A program made the translations under genes and the position numbers. This document shows positions 54,668-62,254 of a DNA stretch of 64,000 nt, one piece after another. How positions within the stretch are numbered: the first letter of the stretch is position 1; the number at the start of each line of letters is the position of its first letter. The notes beneath the pieces are model-generated. The model was given only the letters and a program-made list of their open reading frames with translations, did not search any database and was not told the DNA's origin. The stretch is taken from the NCBI RefSeq assembly GCF_001263795.1, contig NZ_LHUR01000027.1:62001-126000 (forward strand), in the 5' to 3' direction. Origin of the DNA: Clostridium homopropionicum DSM 5847 (GTDB lineage: Bacteria > Bacillota > Clostridia > Clostridiales > Clostridiaceae).

Positions 54668-54799
54668 TTATCTTTTGTTTTTCATTGACTTAGGCATTTC
54701 CTCAACTGCTACACCAGCAGCAGAAGCTGGTCCTACAAAAGTAATTAACGCTGCCATACCTAAAAGAGCTGTACCCATAAGTTTGTAAATTCTTTTCAT
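54668..54799 (-). CDS. agrD: AgrD-like peptide, copy 1 (Ala at ring position)
   Basis: A 43-residue peptide: an amphipathic, positive leader (MKRIYKLMGTALLGMAALIT), the core FVGPASAAGVAV and a C-terminal EEMPKSMKNKR. EEMPKSM aligns with the DEVPKEL recognition tail of S. aureus AgrD, placing cleavage after GVAV. The residue five from the cleavage site, normally Cys or Ser for ring closure, is Ala. It may be a linear or inactive variant, a decoy, or use a nearby Ser. Confidence 0.8.
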   Translation of the reverse strand: MKRIYKLMGTALLGMAALITFVGPASAAGVAVEEMPKSMKNKR

Positions 54800-54876
54800 A
54801 AAATATCACCTCTTTTACCAATAATAGTTTGTATAACACTTATTATACATTATTATGGAACAAATTTAAATGAATA

Positions 54877-54922
54877 TTTAATAAAACTTTCCAAAAACTT
54901 ATCGAATATACTTAAATTCTGT
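54877..54922 (-). promoter_or_regulatory. Conserved 46-bp upstream block, copy 1
   Basis: This block matches 55283-55328 in 44 of 46 positions, the best preserved part of the duplication. It lies ~45-90 bp upstream of the copy 1 promoter (TATAAT near 54840) and is a candidate activator site for the unseen response regulator. Confidence 0.5.
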
Positions 54923-55031
54923 AACAACATATAATCAATTGTCGCTCAACCTTGTTTCATGATTCACTAGAAGTGATACAAATAATGATTTCTTCAGCTG
55001 CACTTTCATCATATTTGTATAAATTCAATAA

Positions 55032-55070
55032 AAAAATTACCGCTTATTTTCAAATTAAGCGGTAATTTTT
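55032..55070. terminator. Terminator after agrD copy 2
   Basis: An AATTACCGCTTA/TAAGCGGTAATT stem with T-runs, a paralogue of the hairpin at 54593. It directly follows the copy 2 stop. Confidence 0.82.
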
Positions 55071-55074
55071 TTCA

Positions 55075-55206
55075 CTATCTTTTGTTTTTCATTGACTTAG
55101 GCATTTCTTCAACTGCAATACCACTAATAGAAGCTGGTCCAACAAAAGCGATTAATGCTGCCATACTTAAAAGAGCTGTACCCATTAATTTGTAAATTCT
55201 TCTCAT
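55075..55206 (-). CDS. agrD: AgrD-like peptide, copy 2 (Ser at ring position)
   Basis: A 43-residue paralogue: leader MRRIYKLMGTALLSMAALIA, core FVGPASISGIAV and tail EEMPKSMKNKR. At the ring-closing position it has Ser, so AgrB could form a five-residue Ser lactone (SGIAV). Cys, the usual residue, is absent from the whole peptide. It has its own terminator and upstream block. Confidence 0.82.
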   Translation of the reverse strand: MRRIYKLMGTALLSMAALIAFVGPASISGIAVEEMPKSMKNKR

Positions 55207-55282
55207 AAAATATCACTCAGTTTCCAATAATAGTTTTAACAACATTTATTATACAATATTTACAAATAATTTTAAATAGGGA

Positions 55283-55328
55283 TTTAATAAAATTTTCCAA
55301 AAATTTATCGAATATACTTAAATTCTGT
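55283..55328 (-). promoter_or_regulatory. Conserved 46-bp upstream block, copy 2
   Basis: Matches the block at 54877-54922 with two substitutions. It lies upstream of the copy 2 AgrD-like gene in the same orientation. Confidence 0.5.
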
Positions 55329-55426
55329 TACATCGAATAATTCATTGTATTCTTACTACCTAAATATTATCTTTATACATCCTCCAAAAAATAATAAAAG
55401 AGCAGAATTAACTGCTCCAAATTGAA

Positions 55427-55702
55427 TTACTTCACTACAATTCTTTCCTTTATTGTTACCTTTATTGTATCTCCAGGCTGCTTTCCTATTTTAGCTCTAA
55501 TATCTTTTTTTATACCTAGAATGTGGCAGGGAGTTTTCATCTTTACAAGACTTCCTTCATAAGGTTCTCCGTCAAAGGTAGCAGTTACAGGTACTCTTCC
55601 TTTACCGAACTCTGCCTTTACATCAAATGGTATCTCTATGTATGCTCCATCAATATCGGGCACTTTCTTTATTTCGGCTTCAAATTCATATATTTTACTC
55701 AT
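55427..55702 (-). CDS. DUF1905 domain protein
   Basis: A 91-residue protein with the DUF1905 beta-barrel pattern: [40 protein letters not shown] and [20 protein letters not shown]. Longer relatives also carry a YdeI/OmpD-like helical part, which is absent here. Function unknown. It stands alone between the Agr locus and a glycosyltransferase. Confidence 0.85.
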   Translation of the reverse strand: MSKIYEFEAEIKKVPDIDGAYIEIPFDVKAEFGKGRVPVTATFDGEPYEGSLVKMKTPCHILGIKKDIRAKIGKQPGDTIKVTIKERIVVK

Positions 55703-55808
55703 ATCAGCTTCGTTACCTCCAATTCACCTAATTAACTATTATTATAGCATAAATTACTAAATAAAGCATAAAAAAGGGACATACGCCCCGTAATCAATTA
55801 AATCATGT

Positions 55809-57089
55809 TTAATTTTCTTGTATGTTTTGAATGGATTTGACACATGTATGTGCTATTGGCTTCCATTCTACTTTTTTAAATAATGCCACTATAGCTATAG
55901 GTATATAGGTAAACATAAAAATCGGGAATGTAAAAAGATACAATATCTTTTTAACCGTTGGACAATGAATCTTTTGCCATTCAGTTATCAATGTTATTAC
56001 TCCAATACCAAAAAGTATACAGTAATAAGTAAACAAAGAAGAGCTAATTGCAGAAAAAGTTTCAGCAATTACTTCACGCCCAATTGATGGATCTAATAAG
56101 CCAAGTATTAAAAAGAAGCTATTAATAAATAAACTAGATAGAGAAATCAGTAAAGCAGGCATAATGGTCATCATCATATCATAGCAAGAAAAGCTTTGCT
56201 TTTTACCTTGAAAAATACACTTCAATAAATCTAATCCGTATACACTAAATACTTGATAAAAGCCTTTTGCCCAACGTAATCTCTGATCCCAAGACTGTTT
56301 AAAAGTAAATGGCTGTTCATCATAAAGCATTGCACTGCCACAATATCCTATGGTTTCGCCTTGAATTACCTGACTTACAGAAAACTCAATATCCTCTGTT
56401 AATAAATAGTGTTTCCACCCACCATTTTTCTTAATAATATCACTATGCACTAAAAAGCCTGTTCCAGAGATTGTACAGCTTTTCCCTAGAATCATTCTCG
56501 GATTATTTAAGAATTCTGACTCATGTAAAAACCAAAGAGCATATCCAGCTGTAATCCAATTGCTATAGTAATTTTTAGAATTTCTGTAGCTAGTTAATAC
56601 CCTATAACCTTTGTCAAATAACTTATTCATTTCTAGAATAAAGTTCTTATCTAAAAGATTATCAGCATCAAAAATAAAGTATCCTTCATAATTCTTATCT
56701 GAATACTTTTGGGCAATTTCTCCAAACAAGTAGTTTAAAGCGTATCCTTTTCCAACGAGATTTTTATTAAATCTCTCATAAACAATAGCGCCTGCTTCTC
56801 TAGCCTTTTGTGCAGTATTATCTGTACAATTATCAGCTACCACAAAAATATCAATAAGTTCACCAGGGTAATTTTGATTTTTTATGCTATTAATTAATTC
56901 GCCAATAACTGCTTGTTCATTTCTTGCAGCTATAATTACAGCATACTTATGTAAATTCACCTGTAAAGCATTGTCCTTCTTCTTTTTTTTAGAAGTAAAG
57001 CCAATATAGATATATATGAACCTATAAGAATATATAACAGTAAATAAAATAAAAATAAATAAATTCATGCTATTGATAAACGACAACAC
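55809..57089 (-). CDS. Family 2 glycosyltransferase, membrane-bound
   Basis: A 426-residue processive-type GT2. A membrane span precedes AVIIAARNEQAVIGELI; then DADNLLD (UDP-sugar Asp), TEDIEFSV and QRLRWAKGF (Q-x-x-RW) are intact, followed by four C-terminal spans. It probably adds sugars to a polysaccharide or lipid. I start it at GTG 57089 after GGGGGC; the frame reaches an ATG at 57113 without a site. Confidence 0.88.
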   Translation of the reverse strand: MLSFINSMNLFIFILFTVIYSYRFIYIYIGFTSKKKKKDNALQVNLHKYAVIIAARNEQAVIGELINSIKNQNYPGELIDIFVVADNCTDNTAQKAREAGAIVYERFNKNLVGKGYALNYLFGEIAQKYSDKNYEGYFIFDADNLLDKNFILEMNKLFDKGYRVLTSYRNSKNYYSNWITAGYALWFLHESEFLNNPRMILGKSCTISGTGFLVHSDIIKKNGGWKHYLLTEDIEFSVSQVIQGETIGYCGSAMLYDEQPFTFKQSWDQRLRWAKGFYQVFSVYGLDLLKCIFQGKKQSFSCYDMMMTIMPALLISLSSLFINSFFLILGLLDPSIGREVIAETFSAISSSLFTYYCILFGIGVITLITEWQKIHCPTVKKILYLFTFPIFMFTYIPIAIVALFKKVEWKPIAHTCVKSIQNIQEN

Positions 57090-57373
57090 AATATAGCCCC
57101 CATTACATAACAATAGTATTTAAATAATAGAACACACCAAAGTTATTATAACACTATTTTTAAAAAAGCCAAGATTTTTTTGAATTTTATGAAAAAATAA
57201 TTATTACTGGAAAGTTGTTACTACAAATTTTCTACTTTTGTAAAAAAAATCTAGGTTTTAATTTATTCAATTATGAATATGAAAATTATTTTCTTGATTA
57301 ATCACATAAGATTATATCATATGTATACATAAATAAATTACTATTTAATAAAAATTAAGATTTTCTTAATAAA

Positions 57374-57414
57374 AATAGCTAGTCAAAGTGATTTCCACAC
57401 TGCGACTAGCTATT
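57374..57414 (-). terminator. Terminator after the decarboxylase gene
   Basis: AATAGCTAGTC pairs with GACTAGCTATT and an inner AGTG/CACT stem; TTTTTATT follows on the minus strand. The rest of 57114-57424 holds only the AT-rich upstream region of the glycosyltransferase. Confidence 0.8.
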
Positions 57415-57424
57415 ACAAATAAGT

Positions 57425-59674
57425 TCACTTGCTTTTGTCTAATACATATCCATAAGCTTTTATATAGCCATTTTCTTCTTCTAAATACACCCCTTGAATT
57501 TCTGGAGCAAATCCCGGAAACTTATTAATTCCATCTTCTAAAATTAAGAAGTATTTTTGTGCTACTTTACTCCATTTTTCTCCTGGCACAACACAGAATA
57601 CTCCTGGTGGATATGGCAGAGCACCTTCTAATGCTACTTCACCAACAATATTATCTAATGAAACTAATTTAGCATTATTTCTGACAAATTCCCAGTTTGC
57701 TTCCTGTGGAGTCATTGCTCTTTTAGAGGATGATACTTTTTGAATATCTTCTAACCCTGAAGCCACTTCTCCTAAGACATCACCGTTAACCTCATGAGAA
57801 ATCATAGCTCTTTCTGGGAATGATGCCGCTCTAAATAAATTCTTTTGATATGTTTTTGCATTATGATTTTTATAAAAATCATGCATTTCTTGGCATAACA
57901 TTCTAATCGTGTAACCTCCATAACGTTCTTTGTTGTTATTATAAATACCTGGCAATACTTTACTTAATGGTGCATCCTCTTTAACAAGCTGTTCAAATTC
58001 AACAAGTTGCGATACAAGCCTTCTCATTTTTGTTTCATTTTCAGCAGGAGTCATCAAAAATAAAATGGAATTCAAATCGCTTTTTTCTGGTATAATACCA
58101 TGTTCTCTTAAATAATTTGCAAGAATATTAGCTGGAATACCAAATTCCTCATATTCACAAGTTTCAGCATTAATTCCTGGTGTTGTCAACATAAATTTAT
58201 TTGGATCAACAAAGTATTGATTTTCTCCATATCCATCAAAGGAATGCCACTTTTCTCCTGGTGCAAACTTGAAAAACTCAATATTATTAGATATTTCTTC
58301 TGTATCATATTCTTCCCATTTCTTTCCACTAACAATTGGCGGAATAAATGGTTTCATAAGAGAACACTTTTTAATTACTTCCTTTCTCGCTTCAACACCT
58401 AGTTTTACACAATCTTCCCATAGGCGTCTACCTGCTTCCCCTTCTTGCATTCTTGCATTAATATCTAAGGTTGCATATAAAGGATAAAATGGGCTTGTTG
58501 ATGCATGTAATCTAAATGCATTATTAAAGCGCTTGTGATCTACATAACGTTTTTGCCCTTTAATGTGATTATCTTTTTTATGAATTTGTGATGCTTGAGA
58601 AAATCCTGCTTGTTGCTTATGAACAGATTGAGTTACTAATATTCCTGGGCTATCTTCATTTAAGTCTAATAATAAAGGAGAACAATCTCTCATCATCGGA
58701 ATGAATTGCTCATATCCAACCCAAGCTGAATCAAATAAAATGTAATCGCATAGATGTCCAATTTTATCAACTACCTGTTTAGCGTTATAAATAGTACCAT
58801 CATAAGTTCCAAGTTGAATTGCAGCTAATCTAAATGGTCTTTTGAGTTTAGCCTTTTCTGGATTAACCTTAGCTATTTCCTTTCTTAGATAATCTTCATC
58901 GAAGCAATATTCATCAATCCCACCAATAAATCCAAAGGGGTTACGAGCAGTTTCTAAGTACACTGGCTCTCCTCCAGATTGAATTAAAGCTGCGTTATAA
59001 ACGGATTTATGATTATTTCTATCAAATAAAACTAAATCTCCTGGAGCAACTACAGCATTTATAGCTACAGCATTTGCAGTACTTGTTCCATTCATAACAA
59101 AGTAGGTTTTATCTGCATTATACACACTAGCAGCATGTTTTACAGCGTCCATTGCAGGACCTTCGTGTATTAACAGATCTCCTAGTGAAACATCCGCATT
59201 ACAAAAATCTGATCGAAAAATATTTTCTCCATAAAAATCGTAGAAATATCTTCCCGCTGGATGTTTACGAAAATATTGCCCACCTTGATGTCCAGGACAA
59301 GCAAATTGTAGATTGCAATTTTCAACATAATTACTTAGTGCTTTAAAGAAAGGTGGCAGCAAGTTTTCTTCATAATCATTAGCAGCAGTTTCAATTTCAT
59401 TGCTAAATTTTCTTTCTTCCAGTTGATTAATATCAATGGAGTTAGTAACTTTCATTGCCAATTCATTATTAAGTTTTTCTCCATTTTTTAAGGTAACAAA
59501 TATTGGTATTTTAAACTTTGTATTGTATATTTCTTCTACAATGTCAGCATTTGAATTTGTCAATACAACCGCAGCCACATCAGTATAATCAGTATCTTCA
59601 ACTAAAACTAAATTTCTATTAGTTGAAAAATACTCTTTAGTCTCTGAAGTACATGCAATTTTTAAATGCTTCAC
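57425..59674 (-). CDS. Orn/Lys/Arg decarboxylase
   Basis: A 749-residue fold-type I PLP enzyme with the three domains of the large inducible decarboxylases: an N-terminal wing (~1-100), the PLP core and a C-terminal domain. FACPGHQGGQYFRKHP, YFVMNGTSTANAVAI, DSAWVGYEQF and the PLP lysine K353 in SVHKQQAGFSQ are conserved. It makes a polyamine diamine and consumes protons. Length and sequence are closest to ornithine decarboxylase (SpeC/SpeF), but substrate is inferred. No antiporter is adjacent. Confidence 0.9.
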   Translation of the reverse strand: MKHLKIACTSETKEYFSTNRNLVLVEDTDYTDVAAVVLTNSNADIVEEIYNTKFKIPIFVTLKNGEKLNNELAMKVTNSIDINQLEERKFSNEIETAANDYEENLLPPFFKALSNYVENCNLQFACPGHQGGQYFRKHPAGRYFYDFYGENIFRSDFCNADVSLGDLLIHEGPAMDAVKHAASVYNADKTYFVMNGTSTANAVAINAVVAPGDLVLFDRNNHKSVYNAALIQSGGEPVYLETARNPFGFIGGIDEYCFDEDYLRKEIAKVNPEKAKLKRPFRLAAIQLGTYDGTIYNAKQVVDKIGHLCDYILFDSAWVGYEQFIPMMRDCSPLLLDLNEDSPGILVTQSVHKQQAGFSQASQIHKKDNHIKGQKRYVDHKRFNNAFRLHASTSPFYPLYATLDINARMQEGEAGRRLWEDCVKLGVEARKEVIKKCSLMKPFIPPIVSGKKWEEYDTEEISNNIEFFKFAPGEKWHSFDGYGENQYFVDPNKFMLTTPGINAETCEYEEFGIPANILANYLREHGIIPEKSDLNSILFLMTPAENETKMRRLVSQLVEFEQLVKEDAPLSKVLPGIYNNNKERYGGYTIRMLCQEMHDFYKNHNAKTYQKNLFRAASFPERAMISHEVNGDVLGEVASGLEDIQKVSSSKRAMTPQEANWEFVRNNAKLVSLDNIVGEVALEGALPYPPGVFCVVPGEKWSKVAQKYFLILEDGINKFPGFAPEIQGVYLEEENGYIKAYGYVLDKSK

Positions 59675-59863
59675 AACTCAACCTCCCTTTATATTAAAAT
59701 TTTTTCTTTTATAGTCCACATGAATATTAACACTTTCTTTTAAATTTTTCAATGCACTTTAAAGAAAAATGTTTTTATTAATTTTACCCTTTAATTATTT
59801 ACCATATGGTGGTATAACATATATTATTATACATTAATAACTATGGTGAAAGGAGAAATAAAT

Positions 59864-59872
59864 ATGTTATAA
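59864..59872 (+). other. Two-codon minigene or broken small ORF
   Basis: A strong GAAAGGAGAAATAA site precedes ATG TTA TAA. Beyond the stop the same frame stays open for ~40 codons (RLIAVIVLVKEGKRIFKYNK...), which could be a small hydrophobic protein cut by one stop. The remainder of 59675-60017 holds AT-rich DNA and the phosphate transporter terminator. Confidence 0.3.
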
Positions 59873-59930
59873 AGATTGATTGCGGTTATTGTACTTGTTA
59901 AGGAGGGAAAAAGAATTTTTAAATATAATA

Positions 59931-59964
59931 AGAACACAGGATATACTAAAATGTCCTGTGTTCT
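59931..59964 (-). terminator. Terminator after the phosphate transporter
   Basis: AGAACACAGGA pairs with TCCTGTGTTCT across a 12-base loop, followed on the minus strand by a TTATTATATTT tract. It lies 54 bp downstream of the pit gene. Confidence 0.75.
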
Positions 59965-60017
59965 CTTATTATTAATAAAATTAAATTATTTGGTTTTATT
60001 ATTGCAATAACCACTTA

Positions 60018-61016
60018 CTATAAAAACATACCAATAAATCTATAAACTACTCCAGCTAATGCAGCTGAAATTGGAAGGGTTATAAACCATGTGATTATCA
60101 TTCTCTTAGCTGTATTCCATTTTACAGACTTTGCTCTATAAGCTGTGCCTACTCCCATTATAGAAGATGAAATAACATGTGTCGTACTAACAGGAAGACC
60201 AAACTTAGATGCTCCAAAAATAACTAGTGCTGATCCTAAATCTGCTGCAACACCATTAACAGGTTTTATTTTCATAATTTGTGTTCCAACTGTTTTTATT
60301 ATTCTCCATCCACCAATAGAGGTACCTAGTGACATGGCTATTGCACAGGATAACTGCACCCAAAATGGAACATGTCCTGGTTTAATTAGACCATTGCTTA
60401 CAAGAGCCATAGTTATTATTCCCATAGATTTTTGAGCATCATTTGTTCCATGAGAAAAGGCCTGAATGGCTGCTGTAATAGCTTGACATCTTCTAAATCC
60501 TATATTTGTTCTTAAAAGATTTGAATTCTTAAAAATATGCTTAATAATAGTAAACAATATATAACCTACTACAAAGGCAAGTAGCGGTGATAGGATAAGT
60601 GATTTAATTATAGATGTAAAGCCTTTAAAGTTAATAGATAATACTCCAGCGGCTGCTACTGCTGCACCAGCAATTGATCCTATTAGGGCATGGGAAGAAC
60701 TGCTTGGTATCCCAAAATACCATGTAATAAGGTTCCAGGCTATAGCAGAAACAAGAGCTGAAAGTACAACTATAGATCCATTTGGTATCACATTAAGGTT
60801 TACTATATCCTTTGCAATAGTCTTCGCAACTCCAGTAAAGGCTATTGCACCTAAAAGATTCATCAATGAAGCAATTAAAATTGCACGCCTCGGACTTAAT
60901 GCCTTTGTGGATACGGCTGTTGCAATTGCATTTGCAGTATCATGAAAACCATTAATAAAATCAAAGGCCAGTGCAAGAATAACGGTTAAACCAATAATAA
61001 TATATGGTGTACTCAT
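60018..61016 (-). CDS. pit: Inorganic phosphate transporter, Pit family
   Basis: A 332-residue membrane protein of the Pit/PHO-4 family. The two inverted signatures are present: GFHDTANAIATAVSTKALSP near the start and AFSHGTNDAQKSMGIITMAL in the second half, along with GIPSSSSHALIGS and GLPVSTTHVISSS. It imports metal-phosphate with a proton or Na+. It is 11 bp after the DUF47 gene. Confidence 0.95.
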   Translation of the reverse strand: MSTPYIIIGLTVILALAFDFINGFHDTANAIATAVSTKALSPRRAILIASLMNLLGAIAFTGVAKTIAKDIVNLNVIPNGSIVVLSALVSAIAWNLITWYFGIPSSSSHALIGSIAGAAVAAAGVLSINFKGFTSIIKSLILSPLLAFVVGYILFTIIKHIFKNSNLLRTNIGFRRCQAITAAIQAFSHGTNDAQKSMGIITMALVSNGLIKPGHVPFWVQLSCAIAMSLGTSIGGWRIIKTVGTQIMKIKPVNGVAADLGSALVIFGASKFGLPVSTTHVISSSIMGVGTAYRAKSVKWNTAKRMIITWFITLPISAALAGVVYRFIGMFL

Positions 61017-61027
61017 TTCAGTTCTCC

Positions 61028-61651
61028 TTACGCATTCTTCATTACTACTGTCTCAAGTGCTTTAGCAACCTTGCGGCATTCATCGACGGTATTTTCTAGA
61101 ATTTCATAGATCTCCTTATATTGAATAAGTCTAATAACATCCTTTTGCTTCTCAAAAAGTTCCTTTATCGCTCTTCTCTCAAGAAGATCACATTTATTCT
61201 CATATTCCTTTATTTTAACTGCATGTTGTCTTATCTCTGCGAGCTTTTTCTGTGAAATCAAATCTACAGCGTTATGTATTTCAACTATACATTTGTTCAA
61301 CCAATCACAAAACTCAAGCATATAGTTGTCTATATTATATATGTTAAACATATAAAAATGAGCTGCGCATTGCTCAAGTCCATCCAAAACCTTATCCATA
61401 TGGACAGCAAGTTCTAGGGCATCTTCTCTTTCGATTGGAGTAATAAAGGTATTATTTAATTCCTTTATTATCTCGTCAACAAGAACATCTCCCTTATGCT
61501 CATAATCCTTCATCTTATATAGGAATTCTTCAAGATCCTTTTCCTCCTTAATTTTATAATCAAGAAAATACTGACCTCCCTCTTTTAAGTTGGTTGAAAT
61601 GTCTAAAAGCATTAAAAATAGTTTATCCTTCTTTCTTGTGCTCCATTTCAT
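61028..61651 (-). CDS. DUF47 PhoU-like partner of Pit
   Basis: A 207-residue four-helix PhoU-like protein of the DUF47 family: KWSTRKKDKLFLMLLDIST, YEHKGDVLVDEIIKELN and EYENKCDLLERRAIKELF hold the E/D-x3-D metal-binding motifs. DUF47 genes are nearly always beside pit and probably control it. The ATG at 61651 follows GAGAAGGGAG; an upstream in-frame ATG has no site. Confidence 0.93.
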   Translation of the reverse strand: MKWSTRKKDKLFLMLLDISTNLKEGGQYFLDYKIKEEKDLEEFLYKMKDYEHKGDVLVDEIIKELNNTFITPIEREDALELAVHMDKVLDGLEQCAAHFYMFNIYNIDNYMLEFCDWLNKCIVEIHNAVDLISQKKLAEIRQHAVKIKEYENKCDLLERRAIKELFEKQKDVIRLIQYKEIYEILENTVDECRKVAKALETVVMKNA

Positions 61652-61837
61652 AATTGTATCTCCCTTCTCCTTACCATTTAAAATAATATGCCAAAAGTAT
61701 TTTATCATTAATTGTCGTATTTTGAAATATAAATTTAACTTATAATTAACCTATTATTAACCTAAAAATAAATTCTAAGTTTATACTAATAGTTTACCCT
61801 TTTTTATTTATGTCAAAGGCATATTTGAAAATAAAAA

Positions 61838-61857
61838 AACCTTGATTTCTCAAGGTT
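61838..61857 (-). terminator. Terminator after the RHH-like gene
   Basis: AACCTTGA/TCAAGGTT with a four-base loop and a T7 run on the minus strand, 40 bp after the gene at 61897. Confidence 0.75.
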
Positions 61858-61896
61858 AATTTTTTACGTTGTTTATTTTCATTTAATATCTTTTAT

Positions 61897-62079
61897 TTAA
61901 GCAACAAAGCTATCACAATAAGCTTTATAATCACTAATATATTTTTCAGAGTTGTTATTAATATCATACAAATTAGCAATATAGTTTAAAAATTCTTGTT
62001 GAGATACACCTGATTTCTTTACTAATCCATTGAATTCCTCTAAAATTTTGTCTGAAATTTCAATTGCACAATTTTTCAT
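61897..62079 (-). CDS. Small RHH-like protein
   Basis: A 60-residue protein: MKNCAIEISDKILEEFNGLV then KKSGVSQQEFLNYIANLYD. A short strand followed by two helices with a GVS turn fits a ribbon-helix-helix DNA-binding fold, though this is a weak call. The start at 62079 follows AAGGGGTG. A perfect TAGTATATACTA palindrome just upstream suggests autoregulation. No toxin partner is adjacent. Confidence 0.5.
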   Translation of the reverse strand: MKNCAIEISDKILEEFNGLVKKSGVSQQEFLNYIANLYDINNNSEKYISDYKAYCDSFVA

Positions 62080-62098
62080 AATAAACACCCCTTATTAT

Positions 62099-62110
62099 TA
62101 GTATATACTA
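62099..62110. promoter_or_regulatory. Palindromic operator candidate of the RHH-like gene
   Basis: TAGTATATACTA lies 20 bp upstream of the ATG. A related ATATAGTATAT core occurs at 62164-62174. Such paired AT-rich palindromes suit an RHH repressor, but chance is possible in this base composition. Confidence 0.4.
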
Positions 62111-62254
62111 TATGATTTTTGGAAATATGATGAAATATGTCGCACATTTATTTTATATTACATATATAGTATATCACTATTAAAAAATTTTTCAATATTA
62201 TTATAAAAATTATACAATAAAACTCTCCATTGAAATTTAATACAATTTATCCTC

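Larger units (their letters stand above)
54593..55328. repeat. Tandem duplication carrying both agrD-like genes
   Basis: Two units (about 54593-54922 and 55032-55328) share terminator, AgrD-like gene, ribosome binding region and a 46-bp upstream block. The copies have diverged, so the duplication is not very recent. Confidence 0.85.

Noticed and set aside
54593-55328. The repeated hairpins as a CRISPR or retron-like array
   Set aside because: Only two copies exist and they are ordinary terminators of two duplicated AgrD-like genes.
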